Source: Sulfuritalea sp. (GTDB taxonomy: Bacteria; Pseudomonadota; Gammaproteobacteria; Burkholderiales; Rhodocyclaceae). From it: a stretch of DNA of 64,000 nt. The position numbers were made by a program, and so were the translations under genes. A model generated the notes under the pieces. It ran no database searches, was not told the origin of the DNA, and saw nothing but the letters and a program-made list of their open reading frames with translations. Below are positions 57,314 through 64,000 of the stretch, piece by piece. The stretch covers positions 30,392 to 94,391 of the forward strand of contig JADJFK010000017.1 of assembly GCA_016708585.1 (NCBI GenBank), read 5' to 3'. How positions within the stretch are numbered: position 1 is the stretch's first letter; the number at the start of each line of letters is the position of its first letter.

Positions 57314-58204
57314 TCAGACCGGAAAGGGCGTGACGCGCTCGTGATAGCGGGCGCGGTAGAGCAGGCGGCGCTTTTGCGGCGTCTCGGTGAAGCCGGAACG
57401 GTCGTGCAGCACGTTGTTGCAGGCCAGGCCCATGCCCGGCTCCAGGCGCCCGTGCAGGGTCCACGGCGTCGGCGTCGCCAGCAGTTTGGCGAGCGCCGCG
57501 ACGGCGGCCTGCGTCGCCGCATCGGCGCGCCATTCGATGCTGATGCTGCGCGCGGTGTAGCGCATGTGCAGGAAGCCATCGGCGTCCACCGAGAACACCG
57601 GGCCCGGCTGCGCGGCGCGGGCGACGCCGGTCTCGTCCAGGCGCGGCGGGATGGTCATCGCATCGTCGCGCGACAGCGCGCGGATGAAGTCCGGATTTTC
57701 GTCGCGCAGCAGGATGTAGGCGATCTCGTGGTCGAGCAGCTGGTTCTCGCCGCCCGACGCGGCGCTCTGCACGCAATGCAGGACCATGCCGCGCACGGTG
57801 CGTTCGGGGATGTTGTAGTAGCCGTCGGTGTGCCACTTGATCGGCTTGTCGGTGTAGGGGATGAATTCCTTGCGCTCGCCGCGCTCCTCGGCGCCGCGCA
57901 CAGAAATCGGCGAAATCGCGTCGTCGTCGGTCAGCCAGTGGCTGTCGAGATGGGCGAGGCCGAGCTGCCGGCCCAGGCCGCGCGGGATCTCCTTGTCGGC
58001 ATCGCCGGCGGTGTTGCTGGTGTAGATCGCCATGTTGGCCGTGGCGCAGCGTTCCAGCAATGCGGCGCGTTCGCCGGCGGTCAGTGCGCGCGGATCGTCG
58101 AGCGCGACCACGATGTCCTCGATGCGGCGCGGCGCGCTGTCGAGCTTCTGTTCGCGCCAGGCGGCATAGGCCGCGGTATCGGCGAGGTCGAAGGGATTAC
58201 TCAC
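57314..58204 (-). CDS. TauD/TfdA-family Fe(II)/2-oxoglutarate dioxygenase
   Basis: 296-aa oxygenase of the TauD/gamma-butyrobetaine type. Iron ligands are in IKWHTDGYYNIPERT (HxD) and NNVLHDRSGFTETPQKRRLL (distal His and the 2-oxoglutarate arginine region). A GTG at 58204 overlaps the end of the upstream 201-aa gene. TauD enzymes often release sulfite from sulfonates, which would fit the adjacent sulfur-oxidation genes, but the substrate is unknown. Confidence 0.85.
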   Translation of the reverse strand: MSNPFDLADTAAYAAWREQKLDSAPRRIEDIVVALDDPRALTAGERAALLERCATANMAIYTSNTAGDADKEIPRGLGRQLGLAHLDSHWLTDDDAISPISVRGAEERGERKEFIPYTDKPIKWHTDGYYNIPERTVRGMVLHCVQSAASGGENQLLDHEIAYILLRDENPDFIRALSRDDAMTIPPRLDETGVARAAQPGPVFSVDADGFLHMRYTARSISIEWRADAATQAAVAALAKLLATPTPWTLHGRLEPGMGLACNNVLHDRSGFTETPQKRRLLYRARYHERVTPFPV

Positions 58205-58802
58205 CGGTGACGCCGTCCCGCGAGCGCCGACTTTTCACCGACTCGGGATGGAACAGTCCGGCCAGGGTCTTCTGCAGCATGCGGATGGACTCGGGCGATT
58301 CGATCTCCATGACCTGGTCGACGGCCCACAGGCGGTCCTTCTCCGGCAGGGTCTCCTTGAGGCAGGCCGAGAAGCAGCGGCGGAAGCCGAAGTCCGGGCC
58401 GCTCGCGTCGAAGCCGAACTCGGCGTACTCGTCGCTGCGCCGGTTGTAGAGTTCGAGGAAGCTCTGGCCTGCCTGCCCGGGCCGCAGGTCGGGCAGCAGG
58501 GCCTCACGCGCTTCCTCGACCATGCCGGCCAGGCGTTTCACCAGGGCGACGGTGAATTCCGTCCGCTGTTCCGGCGCAAGATCGTCGTGGGCAATGCGAT
58601 CCGCCGACAGCGCGAGAAAACAGAGGTATTCGCAGACGAAGTCGAACCAGCCGCGACCGACCTCGATGTCGTAATCGGCCTGGCGCATGCGCGCGATGGC
58701 CTCCTGCGCCAGCTTCCAGGCCAGCATGGCGATCACGCTGGCGTGCTCGGCCATGCCGCGCGGCCGGCCGGAGTGGAAGCTGTTACGGAGGCGCAGTGCC
58801 AT
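58197..58802 (-). CDS. Hypothetical protein (201 aa)
   Basis: Starts MALRLRNSFHSGRPRGMAEH. It is largely helical, with WFDFVCEYLCFLALSADRIA and LVKRLAGMVEEAREALLPDL. No family is recognised. The C-terminus, SVKSRRSRDGVTGE, is encoded by dispersed repeat copy h, so the repeat has supplied or replaced the end of the protein. Overlaps the TauD-type gene start by 8 nt and follows the 151-bp element. Confidence 0.7.
   Translation of the reverse strand: MALRLRNSFHSGRPRGMAEHASVIAMLAWKLAQEAIARMRQADYDIEVGRGWFDFVCEYLCFLALSADRIAHDDLAPEQRTEFTVALVKRLAGMVEEAREALLPDLRPGQAGQSFLELYNRRSDEYAEFGFDASGPDFGFRRCFSACLKETLPEKDRLWAVDQVMEIESPESIRMLQKTLAGLFHPESVKSRRSRDGVTGE
58211..58235 (-). repeat. Dispersed repeat copy h (C-terminus of the 201-aa protein)
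   Basis: Minus strand AAAAGTCGGCGCTCGCG then GGACGGCG. It is translated in the frame giving KSRRSRDG, a register different from the VSPAPTF copies. Confidence 0.8.
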
Positions 58803-58808
58803 GGGGCG

Positions 58809-58959
58809 CTAGTAGTGTGCTGTGAATAGATCGAAGCGCAAGGCTTCCGATCCGTCATTCCGGCGAAAGCCGGAATCCAGCAAGACTCTGGGTCCCGGCT
58901 TTCGCCGGGACGACGATCCGATTCGCTCCCGTCGCAAGACTTGGGAAGCACACTACTAG
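58809..58959. mobile_element. 151-bp MITE-like element with REP core
   Basis: Perfect 13-bp terminal inverted repeats CTAGTAGTGTGCT (58809-58821) and AGCACACTACTAG (58947-58959). Inside are two REP-type palindromes: ATTCCGGC-GAAA-GCCGGAAT (58857-58876) and GTCCCGGC-TTTC-GCCGGGAC (58892-58911). It encodes no protein. The right end contains the stop codon of the DsrC-like gene. Confidence 0.8.
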
Positions 58960-59294
58960 TATCCACCCTTGCCGAACGGTTTCGTGAGACCAGCGATTTT
59001 CACACCCTGCTTGGCGGCGCCGCCGTCCGGGAAAAGCTCGAACATGCGCGCGCTGGAGACGTCGGCGATGACCTGCTCCTCTTCCAGCATCTTCATCATG
59101 TTGCGCAGGTTGGGCGTGTGCCCGTCTTCCTGGTACTTGCGGCGCAGGAAGTTGATGATGGCGCGATGGTCGTCGGTCAGCGCGACGCCCTGCTCGGCGG
59201 CAATGGCGTCCACCGCCTCCTCGCTGAAATCGGCTTCCAGCAGGTAGCCGTCGTCGTCAGTGTCCTTTTCCACGCCGTTGATCGTGTATCCCAT
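58956..59294 (-). CDS. DsrC/TusE-like protein without C-terminal cysteines
   Basis: 112-aa DsrC-family fold: MGYTINGVEKDTDDDGYLLE, DDHRAIINFLRRKYQEDGHT and ARMFELFPDGGAAKQGVKIA. True DsrC ends AGLPKPTGCV with a redox cysteine; here it ends AGLTKPFGKGGY, with no cysteine at all in the tail. This fits the cysteine-less group called RspA (regulatory) rather than a trisulfide carrier (family knowledge). The stop codon TAG lies in the terminal repeat of the 151-bp element. ATG overlaps the tandem TusA stop (TAATG). Confidence 0.88.
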   Translation of the reverse strand: MGYTINGVEKDTDDDGYLLEADFSEEAVDAIAAEQGVALTDDHRAIINFLRRKYQEDGHTPNLRNMMKMLEEEQVIADVSSARMFELFPDGGAAKQGVKIAGLTKPFGKGGY

Positions 59295-59776
59295 TAGCTT
59301 CTCCTCAAGAAAAATTCATGTATGCCCTTACCGGTTTCATGGCTGAACAGCAGTTCCGCCGCGCCGGCCTTGGCCCAGGAGGCGATGTCGTCGGCCGATC
59401 CGGGGCAGTCGCTGACCAGTTGCAGCACCTCGCCGGCCTTCATGCCTTCCAGCAGTTTCTTCGCCTGGACGATGGGGCCGGGACAGGACACGCCGCGCAT
59501 GTCCAGCGTGACATGCGGAATCGGTGTGGCGGCGGCGCTGCCGGCGCGCTGGATGACGTAGGCGGTCTTGCCGTCGGCCAGCTTTCTGGTTTCCAGCACC
59601 TGGTTGCCGGTGTACCTTGCCCAGGCGAAGAGGTCGTCCGCGGTGCCCTGGCAGTCGGATATCAGTTTCAGGGTCTGGCCGGGCTGCAGGTCGTCTACCA
59701 GTTTCTTGGCGCCCAGCAGCGGTGCCGGACAGGGAAGTCCGCTGGTATCCAGCGTGACGGTGGGGTTGTCGGTCAT
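59294..59776 (-). CDS. Tandem TusA-like sulfur carrier (two domains)
   Basis: 160 aa made of two TusA domains: first DTSGLPCPAPLLGAKKLVDD, second DMRGVSCPGPIVQAKKLLEG, each with the CPxP persulfide-carrying cysteine. Each is followed by a DCxG-type turn (SDCQGTADD, SDCPGSADD). Ordinary TusA has one domain. It sits between the Cas6-like and DsrC-like genes and probably passes sulfur or contacts a partner of the rDsr system. Confidence 0.92.
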   Translation of the reverse strand: MTDNPTVTLDTSGLPCPAPLLGAKKLVDDLQPGQTLKLISDCQGTADDLFAWARYTGNQVLETRKLADGKTAYVIQRAGSAAATPIPHVTLDMRGVSCPGPIVQAKKLLEGMKAGEVLQLVSDCPGSADDIASWAKAGAAELLFSHETGKGIHEFFLRRS

Positions 59777-59803
59777 TGCTGTGTCTCCCTCGGTATCGAT
59801 AGT

Positions 59804-60430
59804 CTATTCGCCGACGGCGGCGATGGATTTGTGCGGTATGAAGATGCCGCAGCCGAGCAGGCGGTGCAGGCCCAGGCCGCTCTCCTGGATGGCTACGGAT
59901 TCGGCCCGCTTGAGGCCGTGCAGCATCAGGGCGAAGCCATGGACCTGGCCGGCGCCGGCGCTCATGCGCCGCGCCCGGCCGGTGACCGGCGTGCCGCCGA
60001 GGCCCTGCCTGTCAAGCTCGGTGCGGCAGGCGGCGAGGAACTCGATTTCGTCCGCGGTGCCGAAGCTGACGAAATGCGAATACACGACTTCGGTTACGGG
60101 CAGCAAGGGGCGCAGGCTGCAGCGGCCAATGCCCAACGGCACACCGTCGATGTCCAGCGTGCTGCCACAGAGAAAGTCGGCGCTGGCGCTACGGTGATTC
60201 GGCACGCGGATCGTCAGCCGGCTGCGGCGCCCGACGAAATGCCCGCCGTCGCCGCGCCCGAGTCCCGACAAGGGCAGGATGCCGGCGCGCGGCTCATCCG
60301 CAAGCCACGGCAGTGCGCGGCGCAAGGCGCCGGAGAGCGCCTCGGCATGGTCGGCGGCCAGCGTGCCGGGATCGAGTTCGAAGACCACATCGACCATGCT
60401 TTGCGAGGCTCCTTCGGGCCAGGCGCTCAC
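59804..60430 (-). CDS. Cas6/Cmx6-like protein in a sulfur-gene operon
   Basis: 208 aa from a GTG at 60430 that overlaps the previous gene's TGA (GTGA). The pattern VDVVFELDPGT...DHAEALSGALRRAL, LRPLLPVTEVVYSHFVSFG and the C-terminal QESGLGLHRLLGCGIFIPH match the Cas6 family subtype MYXAN (Cmx6), with the glycine-rich RAMP loop. The expected partner cas genes and CRISPR repeats are absent from this window. A short HRSASADF piece comes from dispersed repeat copy i. Whether it still cleaves RNA is unknown. Confidence 0.75.
   Translation of the reverse strand: MSAWPEGASQSMVDVVFELDPGTLAADHAEALSGALRRALPWLADEPRAGILPLSGLGRGDGGHFVGRRSRLTIRVPNHRSASADFLCGSTLDIDGVPLGIGRCSLRPLLPVTEVVYSHFVSFGTADEIEFLAACRTELDRQGLGGTPVTGRARRMSAGAGQVHGFALMLHGLKRAESVAIQESGLGLHRLLGCGIFIPHKSIAAVGE
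60172..60202 (+). repeat. Dispersed repeat copy i (inside the Cas6-like gene)
   Basis: GAAAGTCGGCGCTGGCG then CTACGGTGATTCGG. Extends to the ATTCG end seen in copy d. Encodes HRSASADF on the minus strand. Confidence 0.75.
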
Positions 60431-60666
60431 GCCGGGCCTCCGCCCGTTCCATCCATGCCCGGCTGCGCCGCGGCCCAGTCGCTGAGCGCCTTGCCCCACT
60501 GCGCGGCGGTCACCGGATCGATGTCGAAGATGGTGAAGCGGCTGCCCTCGCGGATGCGCGTGCGCAGCATGGGCATGCCGCCGCCCGCGAAGACGAACTC
60601 CTGCAGTTCGATCGCCTGGTTGCCGATCGGCACCCGAAACTTGACAAGTGTTTTGACGTTTTCCAC
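60427..60666 (-). CDS. Small hypothetical protein (79 aa) of the sulfur operon
   Basis: GTG start at 60666 after CGAGGAAATCC (a strong ribosome site). The sequence includes VKTLVKFRVPIGNQAIELQE and FVFAGGGMPMLRTRIREGSR FTIFDIDPVTAAQWGKALS; a small alpha/beta protein. Its stop overlaps the Cas6-like start as GTGA, so the two are translationally coupled. Unknown function. First gene of the minus-strand operon divergent from dsrA. Confidence 0.75.
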   Translation of the reverse strand: MENVKTLVKFRVPIGNQAIELQEFVFAGGGMPMLRTRIREGSRFTIFDIDPVTAAQWGKALSDWAAAQPGMDGTGGGPA

Positions 60667-60847
60667 GGATTTCCTCGGTGGCGGACTATGGCATCCGACG
60701 CGACGGGCAACCATTCCCGCATGGGAGTGGAAGCATATAACCCTTTCGGGTAGGTAGGATTACCTGCCGGGAGTATGGTTTGTGCACCGCACACAACCCT
60801 ATGATTCCACTATCGCAATACCCCCCGACAACGAGGAGAGACCGACC
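60667..60847. promoter_or_regulatory. Divergent control region between the Cas6-like operon and dsrA
   Basis: Contains AGGTA-GGAT-TACCT (60752-60765), a perfect dyad, and the imperfect GGTTTGTGC-ACC-GCACACAACC (60777-60798), both placed to affect transcription in both directions. dsrA follows GAGGAGAGACCGACC, its ribosome site. No clean -35/-10 pair is certain. Confidence 0.5.
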
Positions 60848-62146
60848 ATGGCCAAGCCCATGCACCCCACCCCGAACCTGGATCAACTGGAAACCGGACC
60901 CTGGCCCAGTTTCGTCACCGGCCTCAAGCGCCTGGCCAAGGATAAAGACTACGTGGTCGACGTCCTCGGCCACCTCGAGCACTCCTACCAGACCCGCAAG
61001 GGTTACTGGAAGGGCGGCACCGTCGGTGTCCGCGGCTACGGCGGCGGCATCATCCCGCGCTTCACCGAGATCAAGGACGAAGCAGGCCAGCCGGTGTTCA
61101 AGGATGCCGCCGAATTCCACACCCTGCGTGTCATGCCGCCCCCCGGCATGCACTACGACACCGCGACGCTGCGCCAGTTCTGCGACATCTGGGACAAGTA
61201 CGGTTCCGGCCTGATCGCGCTGCACGGCCAGTCGGGCGACATCATGATGCAGGGCTGCACCACCGAAAACGTGCAGAAGGCCTGGGACGAGATCAACGAA
61301 ATGGGCTTCGACCTCGGCGGCGCCGGCCCGGCCGTGCGCACCTCGATGTCCTGCGTCGGCGCGGCGCGCTGCGAGCAGTCCTGCTACGACGAAGCCAAGG
61401 CGCACAAGGCGGTGATCAACAGCTTCCTCGACGACATCCACCGTCCCGCCCTGCCCTACAAGTTCAAGTTCAAGTTCTCCGGCTGCGGCAACGACTGCAT
61501 GAACGCCATCCAGCGTTCCGACATGGCCGTGATCGGCACCTGGCGCGACAACATCCGCACCGACGACGAACTGGGCAAGAAGTGGTTCGCCAGGCACGGC
61601 ATGAACGAGCTGATCAACGACGTCGTTTCGCGCTGCCCGACCAAGGCGCTGCAGATCAAGGACGCCGGCGCCGTGCGCAAGGATGCCCACATCTCCGCCG
61701 TGGCGCTGGACGGCAAGCAGTGCCTGGAAATCGATAACAAGGACTGCGTGCGCTGCATGCACTGCATCAACGTCATGACCGGCGCCCTGGCCCCGGGCAA
61801 GGACAAGGGCGCCTCGATCCTGGTCGGCGGCAAGAGCCACCTCAAGATCGGCGGCCTGATGGGCACCCTGGTGGTGCCCTTCATGAAACTGGAGACCGAG
61901 GAAGACCGCGAGAAGCTGGTCGAACTGGCCCAGTCCATCATCGACTTCTTCGCCGAGAACGCGCTGGAGCACGAGCGCACCGGCGAGATGATCGAGCGCA
62001 TCGGCCTGGTGAACTTCCTCGAAGGCATCGGGCTCGACGTCGACGCGCACATGATCAACACGCCGCGCACCAACCCCTACGTCCGCACCGACGGCTGGGA
62101 TGAGGAAGTGGCGAAGATCGAAGCCAGGAAAAAGGCCGCTGCCTAA
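60848..62146 (+). CDS. dsrA: Reverse-type dissimilatory sulfite reductase alpha subunit
   Basis: 432-aa siroheme [4Fe-4S] subunit of rDsr, which oxidises sulfide/persulfide sulfur to sulfite. Siroheme-cluster cysteines: SCVGAARCEQSC (from residue 169) and FSGCGNDCMNA. A ferredoxin domain follows (CPTKALQIKD, CVRCMHCINVM). The ATG at 60848 gives MAKPMHPTPNLDQLETG. Assignment to the oxidative type is by gene context (dsrE, dsrF downstream). Confidence 0.97.
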   Translation: MAKPMHPTPNLDQLETGPWPSFVTGLKRLAKDKDYVVDVLGHLEHSYQTRKGYWKGGTVGVRGYGGGIIPRFTEIKDEAGQPVFKDAAEFHTLRVMPPPGMHYDTATLRQFCDIWDKYGSGLIALHGQSGDIMMQGCTTENVQKAWDEINEMGFDLGGAGPAVRTSMSCVGAARCEQSCYDEAKAHKAVINSFLDDIHRPALPYKFKFKFSGCGNDCMNAIQRSDMAVIGTWRDNIRTDDELGKKWFARHGMNELINDVVSRCPTKALQIKDAGAVRKDAHISAVALDGKQCLEIDNKDCVRCMHCINVMTGALAPGKDKGASILVGGKSHLKIGGLMGTLVVPFMKLETEEDREKLVELAQSIIDFFAENALEHERTGEMIERIGLVNFLEGIGLDVDAHMINTPRTNPYVRTDGWDEEVAKIEARKKAAA

Positions 62147-62236
62147 GCATCGCGACAGGCTCCCCCCGGCCTGGCCGGAGGGAGCCGCGACGCGTACAAA
62201 ACCCTACTAGTTATATCGACTTTACCGGAGACAACC

Positions 62237-63316
62237 ATGGCTGAAGCTCAAGCTCTGCGCAAGGCAGTCGAGTGCGGCGTACCCGACAACGACAAGTACA
62301 TGCACCCGACGCTGCTGAAGAATCGGGGCAACTGGAAGTATCACGATCGTCCCCGTCCGGGCGTGCTGCATCACGTTTCGCACTCCGGCGACCAGGTCTG
62401 GTCGGTGCGTGCGGGCACCCAGCGCCAGATGGACACCCACACCATCCGCAAGCTGTGCGACATTGCCGAGCAGTATGCCGAAGGCTTCGTGCGCTTCACC
62501 ATCCGTTCCAACATCGAGTACATCGTCGCCGACCAGAAGAAAGTCGATCCCCTGATCGCCAAGCTGGAAGGCGAAGGCTTCCCGGTCGGTGGCACCGGCA
62601 ACTCAGTGACCATGGTCGCCCATACCCAGGGCTGGCTGCACTGCGACATCCCCGGCACCGACGCCTCCGGCGTGGTCAAGTCGATGATGGACCAGCTCTA
62701 CGACGAGTTCAAGAACGAGCAGATGCCCAACCGCGTGCACCTCTCGACCTCCTGCTGCGAAATCAACTGCGGCGGCCAGGCCGACCTCGCCGTCATCATC
62801 CAGCATACCAAGCCGCCGAAGATCAACCACGACCTCGTCGCCAACGTCTGCGAGCGTCCCGCCGTGGTCGCCCGCTGCCCGGTCGCCGCGATCCGTCCGG
62901 CCCTGGTCAATGGCAAGCCCTCGCTCGAAGTCGACGAGAAGAAGTGCATCTGCTGCGGCGCCTGCTACCCCCCCTGCCCGCCCATGCAGATCAACGACCC
63001 CGAGCATTCCAAGCTGGCGATCTGGGTCGGCGGCAAGAACTCCAATGCCCGCGGCAAGCCCACCTTCATGAAGATGGTCGCCTCCGGCCTGCCCAACAAC
63101 GCCCCGCGCTGGCCCGAAGTGAATGAAGTCGTCGGCCGCATCCTGCGCACCTACAAGGCCGATGCCCGCCCCTGGGAACGCATGGCCGACTGGATCGACC
63201 GCATCGGCTGGCCGCGCTTCTTCGAGAAGACCGGACTGCCCTTCACCAAGTACCTGATCGACGACTGGCGCGGCTCGCGCGCCAACCTCAATGCGTCGAA
63301 CCACGTCCGCTTCTAA
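62237..63316 (+). CDS. dsrB: Reverse-type dissimilatory sulfite reductase beta subunit
   Basis: 359-aa partner of DsrA: VPDNDKYMHPTLLKNRGNWK, LSTSCCEINCGGQADLAVII and a ferredoxin-like cluster site CICCGACYPPCPPMQI. Starts MAEAQALRKAVECG. A 90-bp gap separates it from dsrA. Together they form the heterotetrameric enzyme. Confidence 0.97.
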   Translation: MAEAQALRKAVECGVPDNDKYMHPTLLKNRGNWKYHDRPRPGVLHHVSHSGDQVWSVRAGTQRQMDTHTIRKLCDIAEQYAEGFVRFTIRSNIEYIVADQKKVDPLIAKLEGEGFPVGGTGNSVTMVAHTQGWLHCDIPGTDASGVVKSMMDQLYDEFKNEQMPNRVHLSTSCCEINCGGQADLAVIIQHTKPPKINHDLVANVCERPAVVARCPVAAIRPALVNGKPSLEVDEKKCICCGACYPPCPPMQINDPEHSKLAIWVGGKNSNARGKPTFMKMVASGLPNNAPRWPEVNEVVGRILRTYKADARPWERMADWIDRIGWPRFFEKTGLPFTKYLIDDWRGSRANLNASNHVRF

Positions 63317-63496
63317 CGCTCATGGCTTCGACAGTCAATCGTCAATCATGAAACGCTCATACCTTCGTCATGCCACGAGCGGGCAAGCTCGGCCCGCCCC
63401 CCTTCCCCCCTCGCGGGGGGTTACCGAATTGCTCGCTCCGCTCGAAATTGGCAGCGACCCATTTTGTGGTTTCACGTCAATGCGGGAAGTCAGTCG
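63317..63496. other. dsrB-dsrE spacer with strong hairpins
   Basis: 180 bp without a gene. GCGGGC (63379-63384) pairs with GCCCGC (63392-63397), and CCCCCC-TCGC-GGGGGG (63405-63420) makes an all-GC hairpin. A T-run is absent. It may attenuate or process the dsrAB-dsrEF transcript. The GCTCGCTCCGCTCG that follows resembles the insert between paaA and paaB. Confidence 0.65.
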
Positions 63497-63856
63497 ATGA
63501 AATTTGCGATCCTCATCAACGAAGGCCCCTACCAGCACCAGGCGACCGACACGGCCTTCCTGTTCTGCAAGGCCGCGCTGGCCAAAGGCCACGAGATCCG
63601 CCGCGTGTTCTTCTACCACGACGGCGTGAACAACTCCTCCTCGCTGACCGAGCCGCCGCAGGACGATCGCAACATCGTCCAGCGCTGGTCGAAGCTGGCC
63701 GAGGAACACAAGCTGGACCTCGTGGTCTGCGTCGCCGCGGCACTCCGCCGCGGCATCAAGGACGAGAACCTGGCGCCGGGATTCCGCATCTCCGGCCTCG
63801 GACAACTGGTCGAAGCCGGCATCGAGGCCGACCGCCTTGTGACTTTCGGAGACTGA
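63497..63856 (+). CDS. dsrE: Sulfurtransferase subunit DsrE
   Basis: 119-aa subunit of the DsrEFH sulfur carrier. It shows MKFAILINEGPYQHQATDTA, FYHDGVNNSSSLTEPPQDDR and the persulfide-carrying cysteine in LDLVVCVAAALRRGI. The ATG at 63497 is the conserved start. Followed by dsrF one base later (TGAC-ATG). Confidence 0.95.
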   Translation: MKFAILINEGPYQHQATDTAFLFCKAALAKGHEIRRVFFYHDGVNNSSSLTEPPQDDRNIVQRWSKLAEEHKLDLVVCVAAALRRGIKDENLAPGFRISGLGQLVEAGIEADRLVTFGD

Positions 63857-63857
63857 C

Positions 63858-64000
63858 ATGTCTGAGGGCACCGTAAAGAAATTCATGTTCGTCAACCGCA
63901 AGGCGCCCTACGGCACCATCTACGCGCTCGAGTCGCTGGAAGTGGTGCTGATCTCGGCCGCCTTCGACCAGGACGTCAGCCTCGTCTTCATGGACGACGG
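63858..64000 (+). CDS. dsrF: Sulfurtransferase subunit DsrF, N-terminal part
   Basis: Starts at ATG 63858 and runs off the window; 47 codons are seen: MSEGTVKKFMFVNRKAPYGT, then IYALESLEVVLISAAFDQDV SLVFMDDG, matching DsrF. Third subunit gene (dsrH) would follow outside the window. Confidence 0.93.
   Translation, partial: MSEGTVKKFMFVNRKAPYGTIYALESLEVVLISAAFDQDVSLVFMDD

Noticed and set aside
59804..60430. CRISPR locus
   Set aside because: Apart from the Cas6-like protein, no repeat-spacer array and no cas1, cas2, cas3 or cascade genes were seen in the window.

Overview
The window is high-GC DNA from a betaproteobacterium, most like Rhodocyclales / Sulfuritalea-type sulfur oxidisers. The evidence is gene content: a reverse-type dissimilatory sulfite reductase locus (dsrA, dsrB, dsrE, dsrF start), a phenylacetyl-CoA epoxidase operon (paaABCDE), a bifunctional 2-aminobenzoyl-CoA/salicylyl-CoA flavoprotein with beta-oxidation partners, and typical betaproteobacterial neighbourhoods (scpB-scpA-trpS-M50-yciO-PHP; alaA-hom-thrC; rpsF-priB-rpsR-rplI-dnaB). 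Genus assignment is inference.

Layout. 1-5.4 kb: a minus-strand housekeeping operon (scpB end, scpA, trpS, M50 protease, YciO-type protein, PHP phosphatase, hydrolase). 5.4-10.4 kb: an aromatic acyl-CoA cluster (RidA, acyl-CoA dehydrogenase, enoyl-CoA hydratase, monooxygenase/reductase). 10.6-18.6 kb: rmlBACD joined by ATGA overlaps, then parE-parC and a 45-aa membrane peptide. 18.6-25.2 kb: thrC, hom, alaA, with many frameshifted genes (hom tail, GNAT, Mth938-like, ArnD-like), then bcp. 25.3-31.7 kb: PIN-PhoH, dnaB, ribosomal/priB operon, pseudouridine synthase, rlmJ. 31.8-38.4 kb: an accessory island of broken defence-type genes (HNH-like, nuclease-helicase with tandem HA domains, AlbA_2) and an intact AbrB/PIN toxin-antitoxin pair flanked by copies of an acyl-CoA synthetase tail. 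38.4-48.2 kb: acetoacetyl-CoA synthetase, thioesterase, ETF-QO, CbiM-like permease, etfA, etfB, TetR and IclR regulators, isochorismatase-like and exonuclease genes. 48.2-53.2 kb: exported proteins and an OsmC-YcaO fusion. 53.3-57.1 kb: paaEDCBA. 57.3-64 kb: sulfur region, with a minus-strand operon (79-aa protein, Cas6/Cmx6-like protein, tandem TusA, cysteine-less DsrC-like protein) divergent from dsrABEF.

Functionally, the aromatic/phenylacetyl/acetoacetate genes feed acyl-CoA oxidation, with electrons passing through ETF and ETF-QO to quinone; the sulfur region adds lithotrophic electron input.

The most unusual signals are (i) a dispersed ~25-30 bp element (AAAAGTCGGCGCTGGCG, 1-2 variable bases, ACGGCGATTCG) found both between genes and in frame inside genes, in both orientations, like the protein-coding palindromic elements of Rickettsia; and (ii) an orphan Cas6-like protein translationally coupled into a sulfur-relay operon without a CRISPR array.
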